A stretch of DNA of 64,000 nt from NCBI RefSeq assembly GCF_004359215.1, contig NC_090625.1:1950404-2014403 (forward strand). Direction: 5' to 3'. The notes under the pieces are model-generated. The model was not told the origin of the DNA. It saw only the letters and a program-made list of their open reading frames with translations, and made no database searches. This DNA comes from Bremia lactucae (lineage: Eukaryota; Oomycota; Peronosporomycetes; Peronosporales; Peronosporaceae). Of the stretch, positions 44,210-55,099 are shown piece by piece. The first letter of the stretch is position 1; the number at the start of each line of letters is the position of its first letter. The position numbers and the translations under genes were made by a program.

Positions 44210-45340
44210 TCAACTTAGGCGTTTTGGATTGCCTCTTCCATCGTCGACGGCACCTTTCTGAAAAGGGCCAGTCGCGATGGGCGATGTAGTAGTCCGTTCA
44301 TAAACGTGGGCACTTTAATGTGGTCCGGAATCGGACTACGGTAATGGACGCCGACAGCGAGCGCATCTCTTGCACATACTCTTGCAGAAATCGCTTCGCC
44401 TGTCGCGCTCCAAAGAAACGCGCCTGAACCAATACTTCGTTGTTCGGCGGCTGGTACATGGCGCGAATCTTTGTCTTAAAGATATTTTTTGCCCATTTAA
44501 AGAATGCTTCAGCGTTCGCCATAAGCGCACGGGTAAGCCCACCTTGAGGCTTTACCGCGCAGGTGCGACTGTTAAAATGGTGTAGCTTACGAACGAAGTA
44601 GTAAATGGGAAAGTAATATGTATTATCTTAATTCTTCTTGTGCATCACTAATTAGCCTGTCCTAAATTACTTAATAGGAGTTAATTAGTATGCGACACTT
44701 CAAAGAGCAAGCGACAGTGTAACCTACGTGAGTAATGAGCCCTTAATTTGCACTCACTGTACCTTTTTGTGTGTATCTTGAAAAGTCGCATTACGCACCC
44801 TCTTTGCGCGTAACTTGAAACGTCGCCCTATGCACCTTCTTTGTGCATATTTCAACAGCGACATGGCGTACGACACCATCGGGCTGTCGTCCTCGATGAG
44901 CTGCGCGACACCGCATCGCTCCACGGCTAACAGCCAGTAGACAATCGTGTGCGCTGCAGTTCCATCAAACTTGGGCGGGTCCATCCGAATGGGCCTCGGA
45001 TGATGCGGCCGGGCAGAGCATCTCAACAGTCCTGATGAGAGCCTCGCTCCGAGCCTGCTCAAGCCTTAGCTATTTCTGAGCCGTCACTCCGTCCGCCGCA
45101 GCATGGCTCTGTGCCTCGGACGCGGCTCTCCGCTGTCCGAGCACGAATGCCTCAAAATGTTCCAACTGAGCAACATGTCGCCCAGGAGGATTTCCCAAGA
45201 GCCTGGCAGGACTTGTTCACCAAGTCCCTGCGCCATAAGCCCTGCCACCTCCCGATGATGTTCGGAGAGGTGAGGGAAACGAGCCCAATCGATATTGAGG
45301 CTCATCCTCACGTACACACGCAGAGATGCGAGTCGTAGGA
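44210..45340 (-). pseudogene. G2 copy a gag
   Basis: Broken frames read IRMDPPKFDGTAAHTIVYWL and VAQLIEDDSPMVSYAMSLL (45000-44850), then IRAMYQPPNNEVLVQARFF and LQEYVQEMRSLSASI (44470-44340). This matches the gag of copy b at 55100-55990. Confidence 0.7.
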
Positions 45341-45384
45341 AGGATTTCAAGTGCTACCAAAGTGTGGGCGGGAACGTCTTAATG

Positions 45385-45697
45385 CTAGGAAGTAGTTTTC
45401 AGACTGATTTATATTTAATCGTATTGAATATCAATTCCTATATTTACCAGTCATAAAATGTCATCTCTGTAGATAACACTTAATATGTATTGCGAGCGTT
45501 TCTTTCTAGACACCTCGCGTAACGGATGACGCTAGGCGTCATCCCTCTTAATGTGAATGCCCTATGTGCATCACATACCCAAGGGTGGGTCACAATGTGA
45601 ACCACCCACGTGGTGGGTCTAACTATTTTATTTTGCATGGACTTAAGTTGCCGTAATGTTGCACATGTGCAACATTACGGCAACTTCAGTCTATACA
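45385..45697 (-). repeat. G2 LTR, copy a
   Basis: Reverse complement of the G2 LTR at 52935. It contains GGATGACGC-TAG-GCGTCATCC (45524-45544) and a 42-bp perfect palindrome at 45645-45686 that other copies lack. Confidence 0.8.
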
Positions 45698-46091
45698 ATT
45701 GCGCTGAAAGCCTTAGACCTCCAATCAATTCATGGCGTTTAAGCTAAGATACATCACGGATGAGAACATATCTCGAATGCAAGTCGAGGACTCCATACTG
45801 TCAAAAAGAAAAAAAATATTTAAGTTCAATAGACCTTTACGTACGGTGCACGAGTCCCAGTTGCTAAGTGAACTGTGATCCAATCACCGTTATGCGTTTA
45901 AAGCGCCTCAGCCTATCGCTAGTGCCTGTTTTAAGGACTCGGTTTCGGTATTTACTATTGACCTATAAAATTTCAGACATTTCAATTTGGTGTGTCATGA
46001 AAATGTCAAAGTTTAATTATTGTGCAACGACTTTTTTCGAAAAGCCGAACCGTAAAAATCCTTCCTCGGCACTTTGTCAATTAAATATTCA
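45698..46091. other. Intergenic, no gene seen
   Basis: AT-rich spacer between the G2 LTR and gene island 2. A short plus-strand frame (45868-46095) has no recognisable features. Confidence 0.45.
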
Positions 46092-46866
46092 TTAATGATC
46101 AACCGTGGTTGTAGAAGCTTCGCTGACTATATATAACGTCATGGGATCTTGGGCAGAACAGTATGCGATGCGGCGCGAATCGCTATCGCTATCGTCTTTC
46201 TCTTCTGGTTCTCCTGGTACCAGCAGCACTGATGGATTCGTCAGATCACGGAATTGGTCATACAAAGGTCTTGAGCTCTCCAGCAGAGGCAGCACGTGAT
46301 TGCGAAATTCATCAAAGCCGAAGCTCTACCGGTTTACAAAACAGTCAGAGGGCATTATCAAGCTTGAAATATCACACACTATTGCATACCAAAAATTCCA
46401 TTGTAAACCTTCCAATCCCAACTAATCCTCCCCCTGGAACTTGATTGACATGCCCCCGCCAACATTGTTTTGCTTTTAGCAGAACGTCAGCCTTAACCTT
46501 CGTTCATTCTTTAGAAACGAATGCGTACCGAAAATGCTCTTTTCAAATTTCCAATCGCAAATGCCGTGGAACGGTAGTGAAAAGGACTTGTGAGCCGTGT
46601 TGTCTTGATTAGCATCCGACACGAAAACGAGACGATACTGCGAAACGTAGCAGCGACCTTTGCCGCCGTAGAAACAACCTCCCTGTCCGGGGTAGCCACT
46701 ACGAAAACCAAAGATTGCTTAGACCAGTACCGTCGTATCCCACGAATTGAACGTACTTTCCACTTTCAACCGTGAGCTTCACCTCGTGAATGAGAAAGAA
46801 AAAGCTTTCGCAAGGAGACACGAGATACGGCACCGCTCCTTCGTGAAGCTCGACATTGATACTCAT
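46092..46866 (-). CDS. WBP2-like GRAM/PH-domain protein (4 exons)
   Basis: The minus-strand model joins 46866-46757, 46698-46529, 46472-46390 and 46325-46092, giving 198 residues. Introns are 58, 56 and 64 nt, all GT..AG, and all joins keep frame. The protein reads MSINVELHEGAVPYLV, VKLTVESGNGYPGQ, GKGRCYVSQYRLVFVSD, SFSLPFHGICDWKFEKSIF and PGGGLVGIGRFTMEF. This aligns along its length with the GRAM-like domain of WW-domain-binding protein 2, including the Y-R-[VL]-[IV]-F strand and the P-G-G-G loop. The C-terminus has an acidic patch (EEKDDSDSDS) instead of WBP2's PPxY motifs. WBP2 proteins bind lipids and act as adaptors. Function here is unknown. Intron 2 has an alternative acceptor at 46434, but the chosen one restores the family length. 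Confidence 0.72.
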
Positions 46867-46937
46867 AATCCGAACCTAACGTGAAATTCGAACCTCCTTA
46901 AGTTCGTCGTATTTTTGGCGCCAGATCAAAGTCGACG
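46867..46937. promoter_or_regulatory. 71-bp shared region between divergent start codons
   Basis: The WBP2-like ATG (46866, minus) and the kelch gene ATG (46938, plus) are separated by only 71 bp. This must contain both 5' untranslated leaders and probably a shared promoter. No clear Inr/FPR match was found. Confidence 0.5.
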
Positions 46938-48708
46938 ATGCCACTTTTGTCGTTCGAGGGTGTGGCGGTGGATCTTCCTCTTGATCTCGCAGGCCTCGAG
47001 TTTCAATTTACAGCGGGCTCCTTAACAATCCACTGTAATAACTTTACTGGAGATATTGTGCTACAAAAACGTATGTGAATGACTCGTAACGTCAGACACT
47101 GCCTCATTATTTCCGAATGATTACGTTTTATAGAAACTTCTACGAGTAGTAAAGCCGCCAGTCCCAGCACTAAACGCACGACGGATCATAGTGCTAGCGA
47201 TGAAAGGATTGATGTGAACAATGCTAAGCGACAACGCCCTAATTTTCTTAATGAAGCTGAGCAAACATTGCTGCTTGCTCAGTTACACAAACCTCAAAGC
47301 ACGGAGAGCAATCCAATGACAAGGCACAATTCAACCGCAGAGCCCGAGGCTGAAGACAAAACGGAAATAAAGCTGGCAAATGACCCAATCAAAGCCGCGT
47401 CGATCAATCCATTTGCCAAAAAGACGTCACGAACCAAGAAAACACAGGACAAGACAGAGGACTTGCTTTCGCCAGGGCAAAAGCAATTGCTATCTCGTCA
47501 AACGACACTTGATGCCGACTATAAATCGACTATCAAAACAGTCAATACGATGCCTCAACCAGCAGGTACGCCGACGAAGAATAATCTTCTTGCAGCATTT
47601 TAATTATTGTACAATTATTCTTGGCAGTTCATGTCAGATACGAACCGGTTGAAACTCTAGGTTCGACGCCTCCGGAACGATGGGGCCATTCGGTAACAAA
47701 AATTTCAAATGAGCGCGTCGTAGTCTATGGTGGCACGGACGACGAGGAGCGAACGCTTGGAGATTTGTATGTGTTTGATATGAAGACACACCGCTGGACG
47801 ACTCCATTGAACTGTGAGACCATCACACGTACGTGGCACGATGCTGTGTATCTCGCTTCGAAGAATTTAGTGCTAGTCTTTGGCGGCGAGCGAAGTGCTG
47901 CTGTCGACAGTGAGCTTGATATATTGTCCGACATTATGGTGCTTGATACGGAATGTTTTCTATGGTATCCACCCGCAATACATGGCACTCCTCCTTCAGC
48001 AAGGAGTGGCCACACATGTACAGCCGTGGGTCATGAAGTCGTGGTGTTTGGTGGGACTCGAGGCCGTAGTCGACAGAGTTCCGTGCACATTTTGGACACT
48101 AGTACGTCATATAAAGCGGATGTCTTTTAAAGGCTCGTATGTATGACGCTGGATTGTGCATTGGTGTAGATTTGTGGCATTGGAAGGCTGTCAAAGTGGA
48201 TGGAAACCCTCCAAGTGCGCGGACATATCATAGTGCTGTGGCTCTTGGCGAGGATCGAATTGTATACTTTGGTGGCAACGATTCGTCCAAGAGTTTTCAT
48301 GCAGTGCATGTGTTGCAAAAGGTCCCAAAGAAGAAGAATGGGGCAGTATGGACATGGGTATACCCAAATGTGACTGGAGTGCCTCCTCAAGAGCGTACAG
48401 GTCACTCGGCGACGCTATTAAAAGACGGCAATCTTTTCGTGTTTGGAGGGTGGGACCCACAGCGCGGCGATGTTAATGCACCGACAAGTGTTTTTGACGA
48501 CGCCTTTATTTTAGATACAAAGACGTGGGAGTGGCAGCCTGTGCCTTTTAATGATGGACGCATTACGTCCCGTGGACGGGTAGGACATGGTGCGGTGCTT
48601 GATTGCAATGAGAAATTGTATCTCTTCGGTGGCCAGAATGGGCAAGAAGAGAGGCTCCAAGATGTGTGCACGCTCACGCTTTTGAAACAGGATTCCATGG
48701 TAGAGTAA
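46938..48708 (+). CDS. Kelch-repeat protein (4 exons)
   Basis: The model joins 46938-47070, 47134-47565, 47628-48101 and 48170-48708, giving 525 residues. Introns are 63, 62 and 68 nt (GTATGT..TATAG, GTACGC..GGCAG, GTACGT..TGTAG). The first about 190 residues are low-complexity and charged after a short ordered start (MPLLSFEGVAVDLPLDLAGL). A beta-propeller of about six kelch repeats follows: RWGHSVTKI..VVVYGG, WHDAVYL..LVFGG, RSGHTCTAV..VVFGG, RTYHSAVAL..IVYFGG, RTGHSATLL..LFVFGG and RVGHGAVL..LYLFGG, with W residues closing the blades. Kelch propellers serve as protein-interaction platforms. No BTB or catalytic domain is present, so the partner is unknown. The joins restore blade 4 (HILDTNLWHWKAV). 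Confidence 0.85.
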
Positions 48709-48802
48709 TCTAGTCATTTGTTTTTCAATCGGGAGACAATAATTGTTATCGACGCAATACATTGCTATAGTGGTATATATTATTCTTAAGAACTAAAAAA
48801 GT

Positions 48803-51140
48803 TTACTCCATCATGTCGTCAAGTTCGAGAGCCACGCTATCGAGAAAACTGTTCATATTTTCGTCGTCCATAGGAACACTAGGGTCTGGAGTAGCACTTG
48901 TGGAAGTGGCTAAATAGATAAGATCCCTTGATTGCTTTTCTTCCTTAATTTGAAGAACAGGCGACCCCATTTGTTTTTCTTCAGACTTTATAGAAAGCAC
49001 ATCAGCAGAAGTTGAAGCATGAAGTGGAGCAGGATTAGGAAAACCCCGTGAATTATCAACTTCACAATTGGTGAGAGTACTCGCCAAATGGTGCAAATGG
49101 TGACTGGAGCCCGAACGAACTAAAGGCGGCACAACTTCGAGCGAGCGCGGTGAGGACATGGAGTCACTATTGAGCGTTTCGGTAGTATTATCGTGCTCTT
49201 GAGGCTTAAAACTTTGATCAATTGTCATGGACCCAGGAGGTTGATCATCGGAGCCTTGTCGGTCTAATTGACTGGAACGTCTTGCATCCAATAATGACGT
49301 ATCTGGTAAGGCGTAATGCTGCAGAAAATTCTCACGGCTGAGTGCTGGGGCCATAGTGTTCACATGATGATTCATTAAGGCCTCAGATGAAGGTAATGGG
49401 GACACCTTTTCACCGCGGTAAGGCATTGTGCTCCCAAAAAAAAAACTACGTTCCTCAAGATGATCTGAAATTGAAGGCATTACCGTCTCTTGTTGTAGCT
49501 GGGGGTACGTTTGAGAAGTCGACGGTACCAATGATGTCGATAGTGTTTTGTTTTCTTGATTCATCAGCCACTTGCGACGTGCCGCAGAATTAAATCGATT
49601 CTTCACTGCATTTTCAGTTCGACCGGGTAGCAACTTGGCAATTTCACTCCATTTGTTGCCTAATTTTTGTTGCCATCGAAAGACCATGTCATCTTCTTCG
49701 GAAGCCCATTGACCTTTTCGAATGCGAGAGTCTAAATGATTGCACCACCGCTCACGACATTGCTTTCCGATACGACCAGGCAAATGCAAGGCGAGGTCAC
49801 ACCATCGAATCTTCCCAACGCCATAGCGGGTGATTAAACTTGTTAAAATTCGATCTTCTTCTGGAGTCCATGGTCCTTTAATCAGACCAGGTTTAAGCAC
49901 TTTATTCCAGCGATGAAGACACTGGACATCAGTTCTTCCATTGCCCAAAGACTCGGCAATCATTTTCCAATTCTTGCCACCAAATCGAGCCACTGCCAAA
50001 CGCAGACGCTCGTCTTCATCTCGTAGCCACTTTGTGGACGTATGCAACGCAATGGAATTCTCCTTATTATGCAGCGTTTTCACTAGCGACGAACTCGGCG
50101 AGTTATGTGAAAACAAAGAAGTCTCTTTCTGGCTGAAACTATCGTAAGGACGACCGTCCAGGGACTGTCCAAACATTGCCATGTGGTGAGCACTTTGATT
50201 GTTCTGAGGAAAAATAGCGTGACGATTCAGGCCATACGATGGCGAGACAAAAGTTTGATGACATTGTCCAATGGGCGTAAGAAATCTCCCACCTAGTTGC
50301 GGGTATGCCGGTTGATGTGTTGCATCACGAATATCGGCTTCTAGCTCATTGAACGACCTTTTCAACTCCGTATCGGCATCAACGATGGTGGGACGTAATT
50401 CCCTGTTATTGCCACTGCTGTCGTCACTAAGACTGTCATCCACATCATCGTCACTAGACACGGAATTGCTATAGAGTTTAAAACCGCTGGGACCAAACGC
50501 CTGGACAAGAAACTCTTCACGTGGAGAGCATTCGGTCCCCACGGAATGATGTGATAGAGGTTGAAAGCGACTGAACTCAAGGCGCTTTTCAGCAAGCTCA
50601 CCTTGGTCAAAATTTTCCTTAGACTTTAACGCAACGTTCTCCGGATCTGAAGATGGATACGTTAAGGGCTGGTCATTGAATTTTACGTCATTTTCATTTT
50701 CAGCATCAGAATGAAAGGCATCATCCAAGTCTTGAAGCTGATTTTCCGGACAATTGCTGTCATTCGGATGCCGATTGTGCTCGTTTATTTGAGCATGATC
50801 GGGGTATTGAGACTCCACGAGTTCATGATTATCACTCGAAGTTGGTTCTGCATAACCACGCGTGTGAACAAAAAAAAACTTTTCGGCACAATCTCGAAAA
50901 ACGACACGTACTTTCATTCACTACAGGAAGTTCTATATGGCGCAATGATGACGAAGCCGTAGAATCGTGTTGAGACTGCGATGCTGGCGACGCTGAGGGT
51001 GCTGTTTCATTAAGAGCATTTTGACTAAAACTTTGACGACGTTTGCGATTTCCAGAGTCCATGCCATGTAGCAGCGCTTCGAGATCATCAAGACCTGCGC
51101 AGGATAAACTTCGCTTGGGAGAGGGTCTACCATGAACCAT
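48803..51140 (-). CDS. Three-repeat (R1R2R3) Myb transcription factor (2 exons)
   Basis: The minus-strand model joins 51140-50912 and 50847-48803 (64-nt intron, GTACGT..TGCAG), giving 757 residues. The long second-exon frame extends upstream into the intron. The true N-terminus is MVHGRPSPKRSLSCAGLDDL. Three Myb repeats lie at about residues 345-502: WLRDEDERLRLAVARFGGKN..RW (R1), GPWTPEEDRILTSLITRYG..RERWCNHL (R2) and GQWASEEDDMVFRWQQKLGN..VKNRFNSA (R3, last Trp replaced by Phe, which is common). Flanks are acidic or Ser-rich and probably disordered, and a VxLELDDMME-type end may be an activation patch. R1R2R3 Mybs control cell-cycle or sporulation genes in oomycetes. The target here is inferred only by family. 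Confidence 0.9.
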
Positions 51141-51628
51141 ATAAAATCGTGAGCTCAAGTTATTGTGTGCGAGTCAAGTAAGCAAACATACTTGCTGAGG
51201 TTCGAGTGGGCATGCATCGGTACGACAAGTCCAATGACCGTTTGTCAATTTAAAAAACTACTTACGGAATCAATAAAGACGAAGAATGCTACTTGCCATA
51301 TCCTGACACCTCCAGACTCGTCTCCACACCCGTCTCTTGATTTTGCTATAGCAAACCAATTTGGTGGGTGATCTGCTTTCTTTGCTTGCGATTGCGCGAT
51401 TGAAGCTTCTAAAAAGACAAATATTTCTCCATCGTCGCACAACTCCGAAAAACAAACGAAGCCTTAAACACCAAGAACTTTTATAAATAGTCGTAAAACA
51501 ACGGCTTCTTTAAGGCTACAGTAGTTATCAGAATTTGTGACAATTGATTGAATATTTACAAAAACTATTAAAAGATTATTTTAGAGCCAATTATATTGCA
51601 ATACTTTTATTGCATTCCAACAGCTTCG
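51141..51628. other. Intergenic between Myb and NFU1 genes
   Basis: This holds the Myb 5' leader and the NFU1 3' end. Overlapping short frames on both strands near 51245-51442 have no recognisable domain. Confidence 0.4.
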
Positions 51629-52657
51629 CTAGTCCGTAGGAATACCAGCCGCGCGAAGTTTTTCTTCGAACGAACGGAATTCTTTCTCATTCACCGTGTT
51701 AAGCTCTTCATCAACCCACTCTTCAATGCCACGTACTTCGGGAATATAGTGTTTTAGCATATTCTCCACGCCATGTTTAAGCGTTACGGACGAGCTCGGG
51801 CAACCCGCGCACGACCCTGCAAGCTGAACTGATACCATACCCGTTTTTTCATCAAATCCCTTGTAGAAAATGTCTCCGCCGTCGTCTTGTACTGAAGGCC
51901 GAATGCGCTGCTCAAGTAGCTCTTTGATCATAGCGACGACTTCGTCGTCCTCTGGCAGAATCGTTGTGTCCTGTCGGCAGCAATAAAAGGCTCAGAAGAC
52001 GCGAGATAATAATGCCTACGTTTATCTCTTACTGTTATAATGGGCTCGTCCGACATTACTTCTTCATTCGAGGCAAAAAAATCCATAATGACCGCAAAGA
52101 TTTCGGCGTTTAGTCCCTACGATAAGCATCAATAGTTGTATGTATGAATATTTATAGCTCGTCTGGTATTCGTTGCTTATCACGTACATCCCAATCTTCG
52201 TCTTCCGACTTGGTGATTGAAATAAAGTCTTTGCTGAAAAAGACTCGTGTGATACCCTCAACTTGAAATAACTTCTTCGCTAGCGGGGAGCGACGCACTT
52301 CCTCAGAAGTAGGAGTGAAGTCCTGAGACAAAAGATGGTAATGAATTCATGAAATACTCCACAATTAAAAGTTTTCGTCTGCATAAAATAACGCACCACG
52401 CCCGTCGTGAATCGATCGTCAAGCACCGCCCGCCCAGGAAGGAACTTGACACTTTGTGGGTTCGGTGTTGACTCGGTCTGGATGAACATGGAGCGCAATG
52501 CGCCACTGCGGGCCAAAAATGGCGACATATTGCGCGACTTCAAAGATACATTACAGCGCTTAGTCTTCGAAAGTACGTGAACAGAGCGAGTGACAGAAGA
52601 AATTGCAGCGCAGCGGCGCGCCAAAGTACTAAGGTGGTGACGACTGCGTAGGAACAT
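51629..52657 (-). CDS. NFU1: NFU1-like mitochondrial Fe-S cluster scaffold (4 exons)
   Basis: The minus-strand model joins 52657-52397, 52322-52188, 52116-52033 and 51970-51629, giving 273 residues. The three introns (74, 71 and 62 nt) all fall between codons. An Arg/Ser-rich N-terminus ([20 protein letters not shown]) suggests mitochondrial import. The Nfu N-domain follows: [39 protein letters not shown], and [19 protein letters not shown] across exon joins. Then comes the NifU C-domain: [20 protein letters not shown] and [20 protein letters not shown] with the cluster-binding Cys-x-x-Cys. NFU1 delivers 4Fe-4S clusters to lipoyl synthase and respiratory enzymes. The first donor could also be read three bases earlier. 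Confidence 0.9.
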
Positions 52658-52934
52658 GGTTGACAATTAAATTATTACAATATTAAGGAATTTATGGCTT
52701 TTGATTAGTTGAATTATTGTACCCGCTAAGGGAGAGTGGTGTGCATGTACCTTGATCCACATACAAAAACCGAGCAGGTGGATGATTTGCAATCGTGCAG
52801 GCTAAAATGTACTGAAATGAATCAGTACCAACCGCACTCATCATCCATGCAAAACTGACACATCAGTCAGTCGACGCCACCTGTCACAAATCGCACGAAG
52901 CAGTCGCCCAGATGGTCAATTCCAACAGACTCTC
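52658..52934. other. Intergenic, no gene seen
   Basis: Upstream region of NFU1 followed by unassigned sequence up to the G2 LTR. Confidence 0.4.
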
Positions 52935-53213
52935 TGTAACGGGCTAAAGTTGCCCTAATGTTACACAGGGGTGCATTCACATTAGGAGGGATGACGCCTA
53001 GCGTCATCCGTGATAATGGCTAGCGTCATCCGTTACGCGAGGTATCTAGAAAGATACGCTCGCATTACATATTAAGTGTTATCTATAGAGATGGCATTTT
53101 GATTGGTGAAATAGGTATTTGTATTTAATTCTATTAAATATAAATCAGTCTGAAAACTACTTCCTACTTGGTAAGTGCGCACGAGGAGACGGATTACCGC
53201 TCCCGTGACGACA
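52935..53213 (+). repeat. G2 LTR, plus orientation
   Basis: 279 bp, TGTAACGGG..CCGTGACGACA, with hairpin GGATGACGC-CTA-GCGTCATCC (52989-53009). It lies just left of the assembly gap. The Gypsy body beyond the gap is on the opposite strand. Confidence 0.8.
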
Positions 53214-53268
53214 CTTAACCAGAGTTCTTAGTGTGTTGGGTGAGGTCGCTAACGCGCCCACCACAACT

Positions 53269-53835
53269 NNNNNNNNNNNNNNNNNNNNNNNNNNNNNNNN
53301 NNNNNNNNNNNNNNNNNNNNNNNNNNNNNNNNNNNNNNNNNNNNNNNNNNNNNNNNNNNNNNNNNNNNNNNNNNNNNNNNNNNNNNNNNNNNNNNNNNNN
53401 NNNNNNNNNNNNNNNNNNNNNNNNNNNNNNNNNNNNNNNNNNNNNNNNNNNNNNNNNNNNNNNNNNNNNNNNNNNNNNNNNNNNNNNNNNNNNNNNNNNN
53501 NNNNNNNNNNNNNNNNNNNNNNNNNNNNNNNNNNNNNNNNNNNNNNNNNNNNNNNNNNNNNNNNNNNNNNNNNNNNNNNNNNNNNNNNNNNNNNNNNNNN
53601 NNNNNNNNNNNNNNNNNNNNNNNNNNNNNNNNNNNNNNNNNNNNNNNNNNNNNNNNNNNNNNNNNNNNNNNNNNNNNNNNNNNNNNNNNNNNNNNNNNNN
53701 NNNNNNNNNNNNNNNNNNNNNNNNNNNNNNNNNNNNNNNNNNNNNNNNNNNNNNNNNNNNNNNNNNNNNNNNNNNNNNNNNNNNNNNNNNNNNNNNNNNN
53801 NNNNNNNNNNNNNNNNNNNNNNNNNNNNNNNNNNN
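53269..53835. other. Assembly gap (567 N)
   Basis: Unresolved bases. Any frame running through them is not evidence of coding. Confidence 1.
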
Positions 53836-54831
53836 GACTATTTCGTGGATCTTTCCTTCCTTTAATTCGGCAAGGAACAGATCCCACGACATCTCCGGGA
53901 GATTTACTATCTCCTCGGCAGATTTAAAGACTTGCCGGAGCACCTCAACTGAGGATGCCTCCGCAATTTCGTCTTTGACGGCCTCGAACACCTCGTTCGA
54001 AGGCCCGTCCTCTTCATTAGAGACTGATCCAAAGGTCACTCGTTTAGACGTGCCTTTGATCGTCCTAATCTGTCGGGTACTCGTTCTTCGAGTCACCACG
54101 ACCTTTTTCTGGGAAGCGGGTGCCGTTGCACTCCTGGCTAACGCACCCCTTCCAACCGCACCAGGCTCTTGGCACTGTGCCGGTTTATGCGACGCATGAC
54201 TTCTTGTCAGCTCGCCGTCTACTGCCACAGGCTCTCGGCTCTGTGCAGGACATTCGGACGCATGACTACTTGTCATCGTCCTATTCACTACCTCAGTCTC
54301 CACGAGCTGGGTAGGAATTGGTGACGTTTGACATCCCGTCAACGCACCCTCAACTGTGTTCGACACGACATCAGTTGCATAGGCCTCTCGCAGGAGCACA
54401 TCCTTTCCGGTGTCCTGCGTAGAGTTCGCAACTGTGCGTGTACGCCAGTCTATCCATGGTTGGTACTTTGCCAACCATGGCATGCCTAGGATGAGGTCAT
54501 ACGGACTCTCCATTCCTAGCACTGTGAACTTCTCTTTACAAGAGAAGTCACTAAAGCTGAAGGCGAGTTCTACCTGAACTCCCTCAGACTTAACGAGCGC
54601 GCCGTTCGCTAAACGAACGGTCGCCTCTTCTCGCTTGCCATCCTGGCAAAGCGACTCAAACATCGCCGGTCTCTTTCTTAGAGCCGCGAGTTTCACAAAA
54701 TTTTGTGATGCACCCGAATCCACTAGGAGGGTCATCACCTGGTCATAGCCTCTTACATGAGCGCTATAGACCAGCAGGGTTGAGGTCCGAAATTTCGAGA
54801 CCTCAGGGACTATGCTACCCATTTGTTCCAC
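53836..54831 (-). pseudogene. G2 copy b aspartic protease and linker
   Basis: An open frame of about 330 residues before the gap. VMTLLVDSGASQNFVKLAAL has the catalytic DSG, and SPYDLILGMPWLAKYQPWID is the flap/ILG motif. A long linker with three degenerate repeats of about 25 residues follows (SHASECPAQSREP, SHASHKPAQCQEP). It ends with VNLPEMSWDLFLAELKEGKI at the gap. The frame is intact as far as visible. Confidence 0.85.
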
Positions 54832-54884
54832 AACTCTGAACTTAGGGGTAGCTTCAGAGTCCGCGTCAGTAGGGCATCCCGCCC

Positions 54885-55091
54885 CTACTGCGCTCCTGCA
54901 TTTCCCGACCCCTCAGTGGTCGATGCAGAACTCATGCGTCTCGCACGCTGGTTCTTGCCATCGCCCTTTTGGTAGGAAGTCCTCTTGCTGGGCGTCTTCG
55001 CCCCAGCAGGGACCCTGGCATAGCAGCGAGCCAATAGATGGCCGCGCTTGCCGCATTTATAACAGACAACGTCTGCATTGCCTAACTTCAT
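54885..55091 (-). pseudogene. G2 copy b zinc knuckle
   Basis: VVCYKCGKRGHLLARCYAR is a canonical CCHC knuckle at the end of gag. A stop or frame change separates it from the protease. Confidence 0.85.
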
Positions 55092-55099
55092 AGGAATGG

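Larger units (their letters stand above)
41260..45697 (-). mobile_element. Ty3/Gypsy retrotransposon G2, copy a
   Basis: The minus strand carries a 5' LTR (45385-45697), gag (about 45340-44210), protease-RT linker (44187), RT (43624-43217), RNase H (43135-42698), the integrase zinc module (42683-42306) and a degraded integrase to about 41280. No 3' LTR was found on the left. Confidence 0.8.

Noticed and set aside
46434..46528. 95-nt version of intron 2 in the WBP2-like gene
   Set aside because: The 56-nt version (acceptor at 46473) keeps frame, adds the segment up to PGGG that matches the family's length, and fits local intron sizes.
50848..50917. Start of the Myb protein at the first codon of the long frame (50917)
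   Set aside because: This stretch is an intron (GTACGT..TGCAG). An upstream exon with a good ATG at 51140 joins in frame.
53231..54199. Long frames crossing the N block
   Set aside because: Unresolved bases make the frame appear open. Only the protease part right of the gap has real motifs.
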